Assembly (NCBI GenBank): GCA_026645815.1
Contig: JAPKMR010000040.1
Coordinates: forward strand, 1 to 32,567
Direction: 5' to 3'
DNA: 32,567 nucleotides
From: Anaerolineae bacterium
GTDB taxonomy: Bacteria > Chloroflexota > Anaerolineae > B4-G1 > SLSP01
Both the position numbers and the translations under genes were made by a program. Shown here in pieces: positions 24,379-32,490 of the stretch. Under the pieces are notes generated by a model. It was not told where the DNA came from, did no database searches, and saw only the letters and a program-made list of their open reading frames with translations. Within the stretch, counting starts at the first letter, position 1. Every line of letters starts with the position of its first letter.

Positions 24379-24407
24379 TTGACTTTGAGCTGGTCTTTTG
24401 GTAGGAT
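24379..24407 (+). promoter_or_regulatory. Sigma-70 promoter of the fni gene
   Basis: TTGACT (24379-24384) and TAGGAT (24402-24407) are 17 bases apart. Transcription would start near 24414, leaving a 39-base leader to the ATG at 24453. It is divergent from the acpP promoter, with 74 bases between the two -35 boxes. Confidence 0.8.
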
Positions 24408-24452
24408 AGACAGAAATCTGATAATTTCTAAAGAATAGGAAAGGCAAATCCT

Positions 24453-25505
24453 ATGTTCAATGATGATATTGGCAGCCGCAAAGATGATCATATTCGCATT
24501 AATCTGGAGGAAGATGTTTCGTTCTCCCATCTCACTACAGGTTTAGCGCAATATCGTTTTGAACACCAGGCTCTCCCAGAGATTGATCTGGATGCCATAC
24601 GCACCGATATCACCTTCTTGGGTAAACGGCTCAGCTTTCCACTGCTTATCGGATCAATGACGGGCGGTTCACCTACAGCCGGACGCATCAACCGGTTCCT
24701 TGCAGAAGCCGCACAGAAATTGGGAGTGGGCATGGCGCTAGGCTCTATTCGCGCCGCACTGGAATTACCACAACTCGCCTCAACTTTCCAGGTACGAGAG
24801 ATAGCTCCGGATTGCTTACTACTGGTAAACCTGGGTGCGGTTCAACTGAATTACGGCTATGGGATTGATGAATGCCGTCGCGCTCTGGACCTGAGCGGCG
24901 CAGATGCATTGATCCTCCACCTGAATCCCTTACAGGAAGCGCTCCAGGTTGGCGGCAACACGCGCTTCGCGGGCTTGCTAAACCGCATCGAGAGCATCTG
25001 CAAGGGATTGAATGCACCAGTCATCGTCAAAGAGGTTGGACACGGCATCTCAGAACAGGTAGCTCGCCAACTTGTGGATGCCGGCGTCTCTGCGCTGGAT
25101 ATCGCCGGAGCGGGGGGAACCTCGTGGAGCCAGGTCGAATTGCATCGCAGCGCAACCCCCAACCAGCAGGAAATCGCCGCTGCGTTCCGCGATTGGGGTA
25201 TCCCCACCGTAGAGGCGCTGGAACAAACACGCCGCGCCGCACCAACTTTGCCGCTCATCGCCAGCGGCGGGCTACGCACAGGTGTGGATATCGCCAAGGT
25301 GCTGGCTCTCGGCGCCGATGTCGCCTCCATGGCAGGCGCACTGCTCCCTGCTGCTATGGTCTCCGCAGCAGCTGTAGCGGAGCAGTTGGCCATTTTTGAA
25401 GCCCAACTGCGCATTGCCATGTTTGCCGCGGGCGCCGGCAATATCGCCGAGTTGCAGTGCACCTCATTAGTCAAGACACAAGGATACAGAGCTAAGGACG
25501 GCTAA
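24453..25505 (+). CDS. fni: Type 2 isopentenyl-diphosphate delta-isomerase
   Basis: An FMN-dependent cytosolic enzyme that interconverts IPP and DMAPP, 350 residues. Family marks are SRKDDHIRI at the N-terminus (8-16), GSMTGG (around 68), ALGSIRAAL, the LNPLQEALQVGG stretch carrying the conserved Gln, and the C-terminal phosphate-binding SGGLRTGVDIAKVLALGAD. Full length for the family. ATG at 24453 follows AGGAAAGG. A prenyl synthase gene follows after about 90 bases, so the pair feeds isoprenoid chains such as quinone tails, carotenoids or polyprenyl-phosphate sugar carriers. Confidence 0.95.
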   Translation: MFNDDIGSRKDDHIRINLEEDVSFSHLTTGLAQYRFEHQALPEIDLDAIRTDITFLGKRLSFPLLIGSMTGGSPTAGRINRFLAEAAQKLGVGMALGSIRAALELPQLASTFQVREIAPDCLLLVNLGAVQLNYGYGIDECRRALDLSGADALILHLNPLQEALQVGGNTRFAGLLNRIESICKGLNAPVIVKEVGHGISEQVARQLVDAGVSALDIAGAGGTSWSQVELHRSATPNQQEIAAAFRDWGIPTVEALEQTRRAAPTLPLIASGGLRTGVDIAKVLALGADVASMAGALLPAAMVSAAAVAEQLAIFEAQLRIAMFAAGAGNIAELQCTSLVKTQGYRAKDG

Positions 25506-25598
25506 GACCTTATGGCAACCGGAGGATGTACCCACAGAACCATGTCACGCAGCATTCTTCACGGGTCAACTTTCTAATCCAGGCTCGAGGTGATTTCT

Positions 25599-26618
25599 AT
25601 GGATCCTTTCACGCGTTATCTACCTGCCCTAGAAACAGAATTACGCCGTAGCGTCAGCGCTCCACCGGAAGGACCGGCATTGCTCTATGGGATGTTGCGC
25701 TATCACCTGGGGTGGGTGGATGCGAACTTCCAGCCCCGTGAGGCAGATACCGGGAAACGGCTCCGCCCGATTTTCCTGCTGCTGTGTTGCGAAGCGCACG
25801 GCGGCGAATGGGAACGCGCGCTGCCTGCTGCAGCTGCAGTGGAACTACTGCACAATTTCTCGCTGATCCACGACGATATCGAAGATCGAGACGCTACCCG
25901 GCGTGGACGCGCCACGCTCTGGAGCATATGGGGCGAAGCGCAGGCCATCAATGCAGGCGACGCCTTATTTGCTCTAGCCTACCATGCCTTGCTCAATCTG
26001 CAATACACGGTCGCCTCCCCGGCACTGGTCCTGGCAGCGCTATCACGCTTCAACCGTGCGGTGGTGCGGTTGACAGAGGGGCAATGTCTGGATATAGATT
26101 TCGAGCAGCAAACGACGGTTGAAGAAGCCACCTATCTCCGGATGATTGCAGGGAAAACCGCGGCGCTGCTAGGGCTTGCATGCGAGCTGGGCGCCCTACT
26201 TGCAAACGCACCGGAAGAACACGTGATAGCCGCTCGCGAGTTTGGATTCAATCTGGGGTTAAGCTTTCAAATGCAGGATGATCTTTTGGGCCTGTGGGGT
26301 GACCCGGCGCAAACAGGCAAACCGGTTGGCGCCGACTTGCGCCAGGGGAAGAAAACCCTACCTATTCTCCATGGCAGCACTCGCGACCCACAGCTACGTG
26401 CGCGCCTGGAAGCACTGCAACACACGCCCCCAAATGACGCCGCTATCACTGAGCTCTGTGCCGCACTGGAGGCAACTGGCAGTCGCAGCTATACCGAGGC
26501 ACGCGCTCGTGAATATCAACGCCAGGCGCTCAGCGCGCTCGCACGTTCGGGGGGCGCGGGCACGGCTCTCACCGCCCTCCAGGCCCTTGCCGAGCGCTTA
26601 CTGGGACGCGAGCGCTGA
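25599..26618 (+). CDS. Polyprenyl (geranylgeranyl-type) diphosphate synthase
   Basis: A trans-prenyltransferase of 339 residues that extends DMAPP with IPP units. It shows the first Asp-rich motif DDIED (92-96) in LIHDDIEDRD, GKRLRP for IPP binding, and the second Asp-rich motif QMQDDLLGLWGD (Asp227, Asp228), whose third Asp is shifted as in many GGPP synthases. Chain length is not certain; a short C20-type product is a fair guess. The frame opens at a GTG at 25590, but that GTG is part of the ribosome site GAGGTGAT for the ATG at 25599, so the ATG is taken. Probably co-transcribed with the IPP isomerase gene and ended by the hairpin at 26626. Confidence 0.93.
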   Translation: MDPFTRYLPALETELRRSVSAPPEGPALLYGMLRYHLGWVDANFQPREADTGKRLRPIFLLLCCEAHGGEWERALPAAAAVELLHNFSLIHDDIEDRDATRRGRATLWSIWGEAQAINAGDALFALAYHALLNLQYTVASPALVLAALSRFNRAVVRLTEGQCLDIDFEQQTTVEEATYLRMIAGKTAALLGLACELGALLANAPEEHVIAAREFGFNLGLSFQMQDDLLGLWGDPAQTGKPVGADLRQGKKTLPILHGSTRDPQLRARLEALQHTPPNDAAITELCAALEATGSRSYTEARAREYQRQALSALARSGGAGTALTALQALAERLLGRER

Positions 26619-26625
26619 TCTACAA

Positions 26626-26670
26626 AGAAGGGCTTCTGCAACATCGCTTTGACGCTGCAGAAGCCCTTCT
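26626..26670. terminator. Hairpin between convergent genes, likely bidirectional terminator
   Basis: A perfect 15-bp stem (AGAAGGGCTTCTGCA at 26626-26640 with 26656-26670) and a 15-base loop, placed between the prenyl synthase stop and the pfkA stop. The T tracts are short (CTTCT on plus, CTTCTTTG on minus), so termination strength is uncertain. Confidence 0.7.
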
Positions 26671-26692
26671 CTCGCGCTCCTTGGCAGAGGCG

Positions 26693-27664
26693 CTAGTCCA
26701 TGACCTCCGCAAGTTCGAGTAACATCGAATCCAGCGGCTTAAGTTGCTTTACAGCCTCAACCAGAGGAAAGAGCTCCAACCCATTGCCGCGCAGCGCAAC
26801 CATTTTGCCACTCTCGCCGCTCAGCAGAGCCTCAACCGCCATGGCCCCCATACGCGTTGCCAGAGTGCGGTCAAAGACCGAGGGACGCCCACCCCGCTGC
26901 ACATGTCCCAGAACCGTCACCCGCACGTCAAAGCCCAATTCCTCGCGCCGGCTGAGCAAGTATTCCTGTACGGCCTTGGTACCAGGCTTCCAACCCTCAG
27001 CAATCACAATAATGCAGTGTGACTTGCCGCGCATATAGGCATCGAGCACCTCTTCTGCGATGCTTTCCAGTGTCGGACCCTCACGCTCTGGCACCAGAAT
27101 CAGCTCCGCGCCCCCGGCAAGGCCGCTCTGCAATGCCAGGTAACCACAGTCGCGCCCCATCACTTCGACCAGGAACGCGCGCTGATGAGAGGAAGCTGTG
27201 TCCTTGATACGATCAATCGCATCCAGAATCGTGTTTAGCGTTGTATCTACGCCTACCGAGAGGTCTGTTCCATTGATGTCATTATCAATCGAGCCTGGAA
27301 CGCCAATAGTGGGGAATCCCATCTCGTGCAAAGCGAGCGCACCAGCTAAAGAACCATTGCCACCGATTACGATGAGTCCGTTGATGCCACGCTGGTTCAT
27401 GTGCCGAATGGCTTGCCGGCGCACCGGCAACTGGAGAAATTCGGGACAGCGAGCGGTTCCCAAGATTGTCCCCCCCTTTCCCAAGATACCGCTCACGACA
27501 CGGCTATCAAGCGGGTCCATGTCATTATCAATCAAACCTGCGTAACCCCACCGGACGCCAAACACTTCCGCACCAGACTTCAAGCCACGCCGTACAACAG
27601 CGCGAATGCAAGGATTCAGACCAGGGCCATCCCCACCGCTGGTCAATACGGCAATACGTTTCAT
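26693..27664 (-). CDS. pfkA: 6-phosphofructokinase
   Basis: A glycolytic kinase of 323 residues that phosphorylates fructose 6-phosphate. Motifs follow the E. coli PfkA order: TSGGDGPGLN, GTAR (Arg72), PGSIDNDINGTD with the catalytic Asp, MGRDCG, PERE and HVQRGG. Gly104 and the Gly of PGSID point to ATP rather than pyrophosphate as donor. The metal-binding Asp103 of E. coli is replaced by Asn (IGGNGSLAGA). The frame opens ten codons earlier, but ATG at 27664 has AGGAGG about eight bases upstream and starts MKRIAVLTSGG as in relatives. A promoter candidate is at 27775-27802. Confidence 0.94.
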   Translation of the reverse strand: MKRIAVLTSGGDGPGLNPCIRAVVRRGLKSGAEVFGVRWGYAGLIDNDMDPLDSRVVSGILGKGGTILGTARCPEFLQLPVRRQAIRHMNQRGINGLIVIGGNGSLAGALALHEMGFPTIGVPGSIDNDINGTDLSVGVDTTLNTILDAIDRIKDTASSHQRAFLVEVMGRDCGYLALQSGLAGGAELILVPEREGPTLESIAEEVLDAYMRGKSHCIIVIAEGWKPGTKAVQEYLLSRREELGFDVRVTVLGHVQRGGRPSVFDRTLATRMGAMAVEALLSGESGKMVALRGNGLELFPLVEAVKQLKPLDSMLLELAEVMD

Positions 27665-27774
27665 AAATCTGCCTCCTGTAATTGCGGCTGTCATTAGCTA
27701 CAGCCTGCAGCAGCCCCCCGGCTACTGCGCACAGTGCCCGATTCCCAAAGCAGGTAAACCAGAGCACTTTCTCT

Positions 27775-27802
27775 ATTGTATCAAGATCACCTTGCCTGGC
27801 AA
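27775..27802 (-). promoter_or_regulatory. Candidate promoter of pfkA
   Basis: On the minus strand TTGCCA (27802-27797) and TACAAT (27780-27775) are 16 bases apart. The sequence TGATACAAT also makes an extended -10. The leader would be about 100 bases. Confidence 0.65.
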
Positions 27803-27818
27803 GGAAAAGTAGGGCCTT

Positions 27819-27980
27819 GGGTGTGTTTCAAAACGGGGGTGAAAATCTCAGGCGCCCCTACAGGGCGCAGAAGAAAATTGATTTTTGGCGGCGGGGCTTT
27901 GCCCCGCCGCCAAAAATCAACCAAAGAAAAGCATTTGTATGATAGTCGCCTTGCTTTCACCCCAAAGTTGAAACGCACCC
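27819..27980 (-). mobile_element. MITE-like palindromic element, copy B
   Basis: A 162-base element of the same family as 23072-23248, in reverse orientation. Its right end, read on the minus strand, is GGGTGCGTTTCAAC and its left end on plus is GGGTGTGTTTCAAA. The arms also share GGGGTGAAA, so the inverted repeats extend to about 28 bases with mismatches. It holds a perfect 20-bp stem with a TTT loop (27878-27897 with 27901-27920; GCCCCGCCGCC core) and a smaller hairpin (27852-27857 with 27863-27868). No clear 8-bp duplication flanks it; only CCTTGG occurs at both borders. It has no ORF. Confidence 0.85.
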
Positions 27981-27996
27981 CTTGGAATCCAGACGT

Positions 27997-28024
27997 TTTG
28001 CACACCCAAAGGCTATGGTATACT
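27997..28024 (+). promoter_or_regulatory. Candidate extended -10 promoter of the sensor kinase gene
   Basis: TGGTATACT (28016-28024) is an extended -10 box. A weak -35 match, TTTGCA, lies at 27997-28002 with a 16-base spacer. It begins 16 bases outside element B. The transcript would start close to the AAGAGG ribosome site, so the leader is very short. Confidence 0.6.
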
Positions 28025-28041
28025 TATTTCAAGAGGCACAC

Positions 28042-29397
28042 ATGACCAGCTGGACAGCTTTGGGCTTGTTTCTCCATGCCAATGTTTTCTTTGTCCTCAG
28101 CCTAACCGTAGGATTTTTGCGGTACAGGAGCCGTCGCATTGTACTGACTCGGAAGATACTATGGCTAGGAATCTTCGCTTTTCTCGAAACCTGCGTAGCG
28201 TGGAATGACCTGATTAGCCCCCTCTTTGCCCCTACACCCCTTCTGCCGGTTGCCGCACGCACGGCGTTGCTGGCTTGTGGGTATGCATTTCTGCTCGCCT
28301 TTGGCATCCAAACGCTGCTGCCCAAAGACCTTTCAGCCCGCAGTTTGCGAGCAATCTTAATTGGCGCGCAGATGGCATGGCTGCTTCCTTACGGTATCGC
28401 CATGCTGGTGGCTTATCCGCGATTGGAGCAGACCGCCCTCATCGGAGAGGTATTGGCGCGTTACCTGTTTGCCTTTCCCGGCGGGTTGCTCACCGGGTTG
28501 GGCATTCGGCGCCAGAGTTACCAAACCCTGGAGCCAGCATGGCGCGAGCATATCCGCCAGCACTTGCGCACCACCGAAGCGATGTCCGCGGCCTTCGGGG
28601 TATTGAATCTAGCACTGGTGCCGGCGGCGCCCTTCTTTCCGGCAAACTGGCTCAATGTGACCCGGTTCCCATTGCCCACCTCGCTGATTTGGGCGGCTGT
28701 GGGTGCGCTGTGGATGCTGGGTCTACTGCGGACCTTCACTACCATCCAAACGCAGATCGAACAATGGATCGAGAACGTCGAGCGATTGCAAACCATCGCC
28801 GCAGACCGCGAGCGCATCAGCCGTGAACTGCATGATGGGATCATCCAATCTATCTACGCCGCCGGACTGATGCTGGAAAGCACGCAACACCTGCTCTACA
28901 CAGAGCCACACAAGGCCGATGCCCAACTGCGTCGCATTATGGAGAACCTGAATCAGACGATCCAAGACATCCGCCGCTACATTTTCGACCTGCGCAGCGA
29001 TATGCCCGATGATGACCTCGAACCCGGCATTCGCCGCTTACTGCGCGACTTTCATGTCAACACGTTACTCGAGACAGATTTCAATGTTGAGGGAGAACCG
29101 CCACGAAGACCGCTGGCTTTCGAGCGTCGCCGGCACCTCTTCCAGATTATGCGTGAAGCGCTGGCAAACACAGCCCGCCATGCCCACGCACATGGCGTCA
29201 CCGTCAACCTCACTTATGGCGCGGAATCACTAGAGGTGTTGATTCATGATGATGGGGTAGGTATGGAGGCCTTCATTTTGGGCAAGGGGCATGGATTGCG
29301 CAACATTCGCGAGCGCGCCCGGCTATTGGATGGTAAGCTCAAAATCGAGAGCGCCCCGGGCGCAGGCGTGACATTGCACCTGAACATCCCTTACTAA
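28042..29397 (+). CDS. NarL-type sensor histidine kinase with a seven-helix membrane input domain
   Basis: A 451-residue membrane kinase. The N-terminal half has about seven hydrophobic helices (between residues 5 and 240) with short loops and no large external domain, so it may sense within the membrane. A linker coiled coil leads to the HisKA_3 motif RELHDGIIQSIYAAG, with phospho-acceptor His264. The ATPase domain has EALANTARHA (Asn376), DDGVGM and GKGHGLRNIRERA. This is the NarX/DesK class that pairs with LuxR-type regulators, and such a regulator follows. The frame opens at 27982, but that stretch lies in the promoter; ATG at 28042 has AAGAGG five bases upstream. Confidence 0.92.
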   Translation: MTSWTALGLFLHANVFFVLSLTVGFLRYRSRRIVLTRKILWLGIFAFLETCVAWNDLISPLFAPTPLLPVAARTALLACGYAFLLAFGIQTLLPKDLSARSLRAILIGAQMAWLLPYGIAMLVAYPRLEQTALIGEVLARYLFAFPGGLLTGLGIRRQSYQTLEPAWREHIRQHLRTTEAMSAAFGVLNLALVPAAPFFPANWLNVTRFPLPTSLIWAAVGALWMLGLLRTFTTIQTQIEQWIENVERLQTIAADRERISRELHDGIIQSIYAAGLMLESTQHLLYTEPHKADAQLRRIMENLNQTIQDIRRYIFDLRSDMPDDDLEPGIRRLLRDFHVNTLLETDFNVEGEPPRRPLAFERRRHLFQIMREALANTARHAHAHGVTVNLTYGAESLEVLIHDDGVGMEAFILGKGHGLRNIRERARLLDGKLKIESAPGAGVTLHLNIPY

Positions 29398-29480
29398 CTT
29401 GCCGGATTGTTCGCGCGCAGCTACGAAGGCGCCCAAAACCCAAGCAGTTATCCTATATACGCCGTAGAGCGACGCTTCGC

Positions 29481-29508
29481 TTGAACATATAGCATCTTGG
29501 GGTAATAT
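29481..29508 (+). promoter_or_regulatory. Candidate promoter of the response regulator
   Basis: TTGAAC (29481-29486) and TAATAT (29503-29508) are 16 bases apart in the 258-base gap between kinase and regulator. The leader would be about 140 bases. The remainder of the gap (29398-29480, 29509-29640) shows no terminator or other feature. Confidence 0.5.
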
Positions 29509-29655
29509 TCTCAGAAGCTTCCAAGGGTTTAAGTTGCTGAAACCATACTTCCGCAATCAAAACTTCTGGGAAGTCGCGCTAATTCGGCTGGAGCTATGCT
29601 AAGGTGAGAATGCCTGCTGAATGAGAATTGCCTGATGGCTCTCAGAGGAGAAACC

Positions 29656-30315
29656 ATGTTACGAATATTGATCGTTGATGACCATGAGGTTGTTCGCCTG
29701 GGATTGCGCGCGCTGCTAAGCCGCAATCCAGAGTTTGTTGTGGTAGACGAAGCCGGCTCCGTAGACGAGGCGCTCGAAAAAACTCGCCAGCACCGGCCTG
29801 ATATTGTCGTCATGGATATTCGGCTACCGGGGCAAAACGGCGTCGAGGGATGTCGCCTCATCAAGAACGCTTTCCCCAATATACACGTCATTATCCTCAC
29901 CTCTTACGCCGAGGATGAACTGCTCTTTGAAGCTATCAGTGCTGGCGCCACCGGCTATGTGCTCAAACAGGTTGGAGGCGACGACCTGGTACGCGCCATT
30001 CAACGAATTGGACAGGGTGAAGCGATGCTGGATCCAGCCGTCACACAACGAGTATTGGAGCGCGTGCGGCAGGCAGCCCGGCAAGAGCAAGCTGCCGCCT
30101 TCACCGATCTCACGGAGCAGGAGCTGCGGGTTTTGGGATTGGTGGCGGAAGGCCGCACCAACAAAGAAATCGCCCGCACGCTGTTCCTGGGCGAAGGTAC
30201 CGTACGTAACTACGTCAGCAGCATTCTCTCCAAACTAAATCTCACCAATCGCGCCGAAGCCGCCGCCTACGCTGTGCGGCACAATCTCCAGGAGTATCTC
30301 CAGGAGTTCAGCTAA
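29656..30315 (+). CDS. NarL/LuxR-family response regulator
   Basis: A 219-residue DNA-binding regulator. The receiver domain (1 to about 120) has IVDDHEVVR with the acidic pair, the phospho-acceptor Asp54 in VVMDIRLPG, a conserved Thr in ILTSYAED and the Lys of YVLKQ. A LuxR-type helix-turn-helix follows (about 150-215) with [22 protein letters not shown]. It is the obvious partner of the kinase upstream. The frame opens seven codons earlier; ATG at 29656 is chosen because AGAGGAG stands five bases before it and the receiver strand starts right there. The downstream amidohydrolase gene may be read from the same transcript. Confidence 0.94.
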   Translation: MLRILIVDDHEVVRLGLRALLSRNPEFVVVDEAGSVDEALEKTRQHRPDIVVMDIRLPGQNGVEGCRLIKNAFPNIHVIILTSYAEDELLFEAISAGATGYVLKQVGGDDLVRAIQRIGQGEAMLDPAVTQRVLERVRQAARQEQAAAFTDLTEQELRVLGLVAEGRTNKEIARTLFLGEGTVRNYVSSILSKLNLTNRAEAAAYAVRHNLQEYLQEFS

Positions 30316-30373
30316 CATCACAGGTTCCGTGCTGTTGCAGGCACCCACCTATGCTAAAGGAGAACGTTCTTTT

Positions 30374-32368
30374 ATGGAAACGCAAACCCAGGTAGATCGG
30401 ATTCTCACCGCCGACATTCTCGTGACGATGGATGCCCAATACCGCGTCCATACGCCTGGCGCTATAGCTTTGAGCGGTGACAGCATCGTCGCCACCGGCG
30501 CCCCGGAGGATATCCTGACGCAGTACGCAGCTACCGAAGTCGAATCGTTGGGCAACGTCATCATCATGCCGGGGTTGGTGAACAGCCACGGACATACACC
30601 GATGACGTTGCTGCGTGGGCTGGCGGACGATCTGCGCCTGGATGTATGGCTCATGGGCTATATGATGCCAGTAGAGCGGGATTTTGTTGATCCTCATTTT
30701 TCATGGTTGGGGACCCAGCTCGCCGCGGCAGAGATGATCCGCTCGGGCACAACGACCTTCATGGATATGTACTACTTCGAGGAAGCTGTAGCCGATGCCG
30801 CTGCCCAGGCGGGATTGCGCGGCGTCTGCGCGCAGAGCATCCTCAAGTTCCCGTCGCCAGATGCCGGCAGTTATGATGAAGCCTTGCATCGCGCCAGGGA
30901 TTATGTGGTGCGCTGGAAGGGACATCCGCTCATTGTGCCGGCATTGGCCCCGCACGCGCCCTACACCGTCACGCCGGAACTACTGGAGGCAGCAATCTCC
31001 CTGGTACTCGAATTCGATGTGCCCTTGCACATTCACATTGCCGAGACTGCCGGCGAGGTGGAAGAACATCGCAAAGAATTCAACATGCCGCCCGTGCCCT
31101 GGCTCAAGAAAATCGGTGTCTTTGAGACCAAAGCCACAGCGGCGCACTGCGTGCACCTGGACGAGGGCGAGATGCTTACCCTGTTGCATCACAATGTCGG
31201 CGTTGCGCACAACCCTTCCAGCAATCTGAAACTTGCCAGCGGCATTGCTCCCGTTGCACACATGTTGGACCTGGGGCTGAACGTAGGCATCGGCACTGAT
31301 GGCGCCGCGAGCAACAACGATCTGGACATGTTCGAAGAGATGCGATTAGCCAGCTTCCTGGCAAAGGTGGCGACGATGAATCCGGTGACCCTACCGGCGC
31401 GCAAGACCCTGGAAATGGCTACCATCATGGGAGCGCGAGCCATGCACATTGACGATATCACCGGTTCGCTGGAGCCTGGGAAACGCGCTGATCTTATCGT
31501 CGTCTCCATGGACGATATGCGCCACACGCCCAGCTTCAAGCGCGAAGCCGAGAGCGTCTATTCCAGACTGGTCTACGCCACACACGCAGAGGATGTGCGA
31601 CACGTTATGGTCAACGGGCGCTGGTTGATGCGCAACCGCCAACTGCTCACCATAGACTTCAATGCGGTGCGCACCGAAGCTAACGCGCTGGCGGGGAAAA
31701 TTGATAACTTCCTGAGCAAACGTGAGGAGAGTGTTCTCAGCAAACTGGTCGCTATCGGTGGCGTTGCCCAGGGCAAGACATTTGAGGTCCAGGTGAAAGT
31801 TAGCACCGATGATCTTGAAGCTATCGAGGCCAAGCTGCTATCGTGCGACGAAATCACCTTCACACGGGGCTCCTGCCGCAAGCAATATGACACCTACATG
31901 GTTTTCGATGACCGCTGGGGCAGCGTGTTGCGCTATCGTGAAGACGAAATCGTAGATCTCAAGACAGGCAATTTCATTGACGTGATTTACCGGCTGACAT
32001 TGACTACCAAGGCTAAGGAACGGGAGTTCGAAAACTCGGTGCTGCTCTCGCGCTCACGTTTCGATGCCGCCGCTACCCGCAGTCGTCGCTTCTACCGGGA
32101 ATATTTCCAGCCACAGAAGGAAATCGAAGTCCACAAAGAGCGGCGCCGCTTCCACATCCGCTACAAGGGCACGGATTTCTCCGTCAACCTGGATCGCATC
32201 ACCATGCCAGCTGGTGGTTCGTTTGTCGAAATCAAGAGCCGCACGTGGTCACGTCAGGATGCAGAACACAAAGCCGCGCTGATTGGGGAACTTTTGCAGC
32301 TCTTCGGCATCAGCAATGAAGCACTTCTGCGCTCAGAGTACGTGGATCTGGCAGAGGCGGAAAGCTAG
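30374..32368 (+). CDS. Amidohydrolase (MTA/SAH deaminase group) fused to a C-terminal CYTH domain
   Basis: A 664-residue fusion. The first part (about 1-445) is a TrzN/AtzB/MtaD-type amidohydrolase with the metal motif SHGHTPMTLLRG (His72, His74), HIHIAET (His219, His221), a later HCVHLDEGE and GTDGAASNNDLDMFEEM (Asp309); these are the hallmarks of 5'-methylthioadenosine/S-adenosylhomocysteine deaminases. The second part (about 470-655) reads like a CYTH triphosphate-tunnel domain: FEVQVKV near its start (Glu471, Gln473, Lys475, a variant of ExExK), VLRYREDE, RLTLTTKAK, ERRRFHIRY and GSFVEIKSRTW. CYTH enzymes handle triphosphates or act as class IV adenylate cyclases. ATG at 30374 has AAAGGAG about eleven bases upstream; the longer frame from 30329 has no such site. 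It follows the response regulator by 58 bases. Confidence 0.85.
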   Translation: METQTQVDRILTADILVTMDAQYRVHTPGAIALSGDSIVATGAPEDILTQYAATEVESLGNVIIMPGLVNSHGHTPMTLLRGLADDLRLDVWLMGYMMPVERDFVDPHFSWLGTQLAAAEMIRSGTTTFMDMYYFEEAVADAAAQAGLRGVCAQSILKFPSPDAGSYDEALHRARDYVVRWKGHPLIVPALAPHAPYTVTPELLEAAISLVLEFDVPLHIHIAETAGEVEEHRKEFNMPPVPWLKKIGVFETKATAAHCVHLDEGEMLTLLHHNVGVAHNPSSNLKLASGIAPVAHMLDLGLNVGIGTDGAASNNDLDMFEEMRLASFLAKVATMNPVTLPARKTLEMATIMGARAMHIDDITGSLEPGKRADLIVVSMDDMRHTPSFKREAESVYSRLVYATHAEDVRHVMVNGRWLMRNRQLLTIDFNAVRTEANALAGKIDNFLSKREESVLSKLVAIGGVAQGKTFEVQVKVSTDDLEAIEAKLLSCDEITFTRGSCRKQYDTYMVFDDRWGSVLRYREDEIVDLKTGNFIDVIYRLTLTTKAKEREFENSVLLSRSRFDAAATRSRRFYREYFQPQKEIEVHKERRRFHIRYKGTDFSVNLDRITMPAGGSFVEIKSRTWSRQDAEHKAALIGELLQLFGISNEALLRSEYVDLAEAES

Positions 32369-32410
32369 ATCATCCCAGTAGCACACGGGGTATGTGCCAC
32401 AATTCCATCT

Positions 32411-32451
32411 TGAGGATGATGTTCATGGTTAAGCCGCACACATCATCCTCA
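32411..32451 (+). terminator. Probable rho-independent terminator of the amidohydrolase gene
   Basis: A perfect 12-bp stem, TGAGGATGATGT (32411-32422) with 32440-32451, a 17-base loop and a following TCTTTT. It lies 43 bases after the stop codon. Confidence 0.72.
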
Positions 32452-32490
32452 TCTTTTGGGATTCCATGCGCACAAGCTCAAAGTGCCGAT

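Larger units (their letters stand above)
27665..28041. other. Divergent intergenic region with two promoters and palindromic element B
   Basis: This 377-base gap holds the pfkA leader of about 100 bases, the pfkA promoter (27775-27802), the MITE-like element B (27819-27980), and the promoter of the sensor kinase (27997-28024). Nothing else is apparent in the pfkA leader. Confidence 0.8.

Noticed and set aside
24872..25399. Second-frame ORF in the IPP isomerase gene
   Set aside because: Arg/Ser/Pro-rich composition typical of a shifted frame over a GC-rich gene.
27878..27920. The 20-bp hairpin in element B as an ordinary terminator
   Set aside because: It lies upstream of both neighbouring genes, is not after a stop codon, lacks a following T tract in either direction and is shared with the other element copies.
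29398..29655. Possible small RNA or riboswitch between kinase and regulator
   Set aside because: No conserved fold, terminator or motif could be recognised; only a promoter-like pair was seen.
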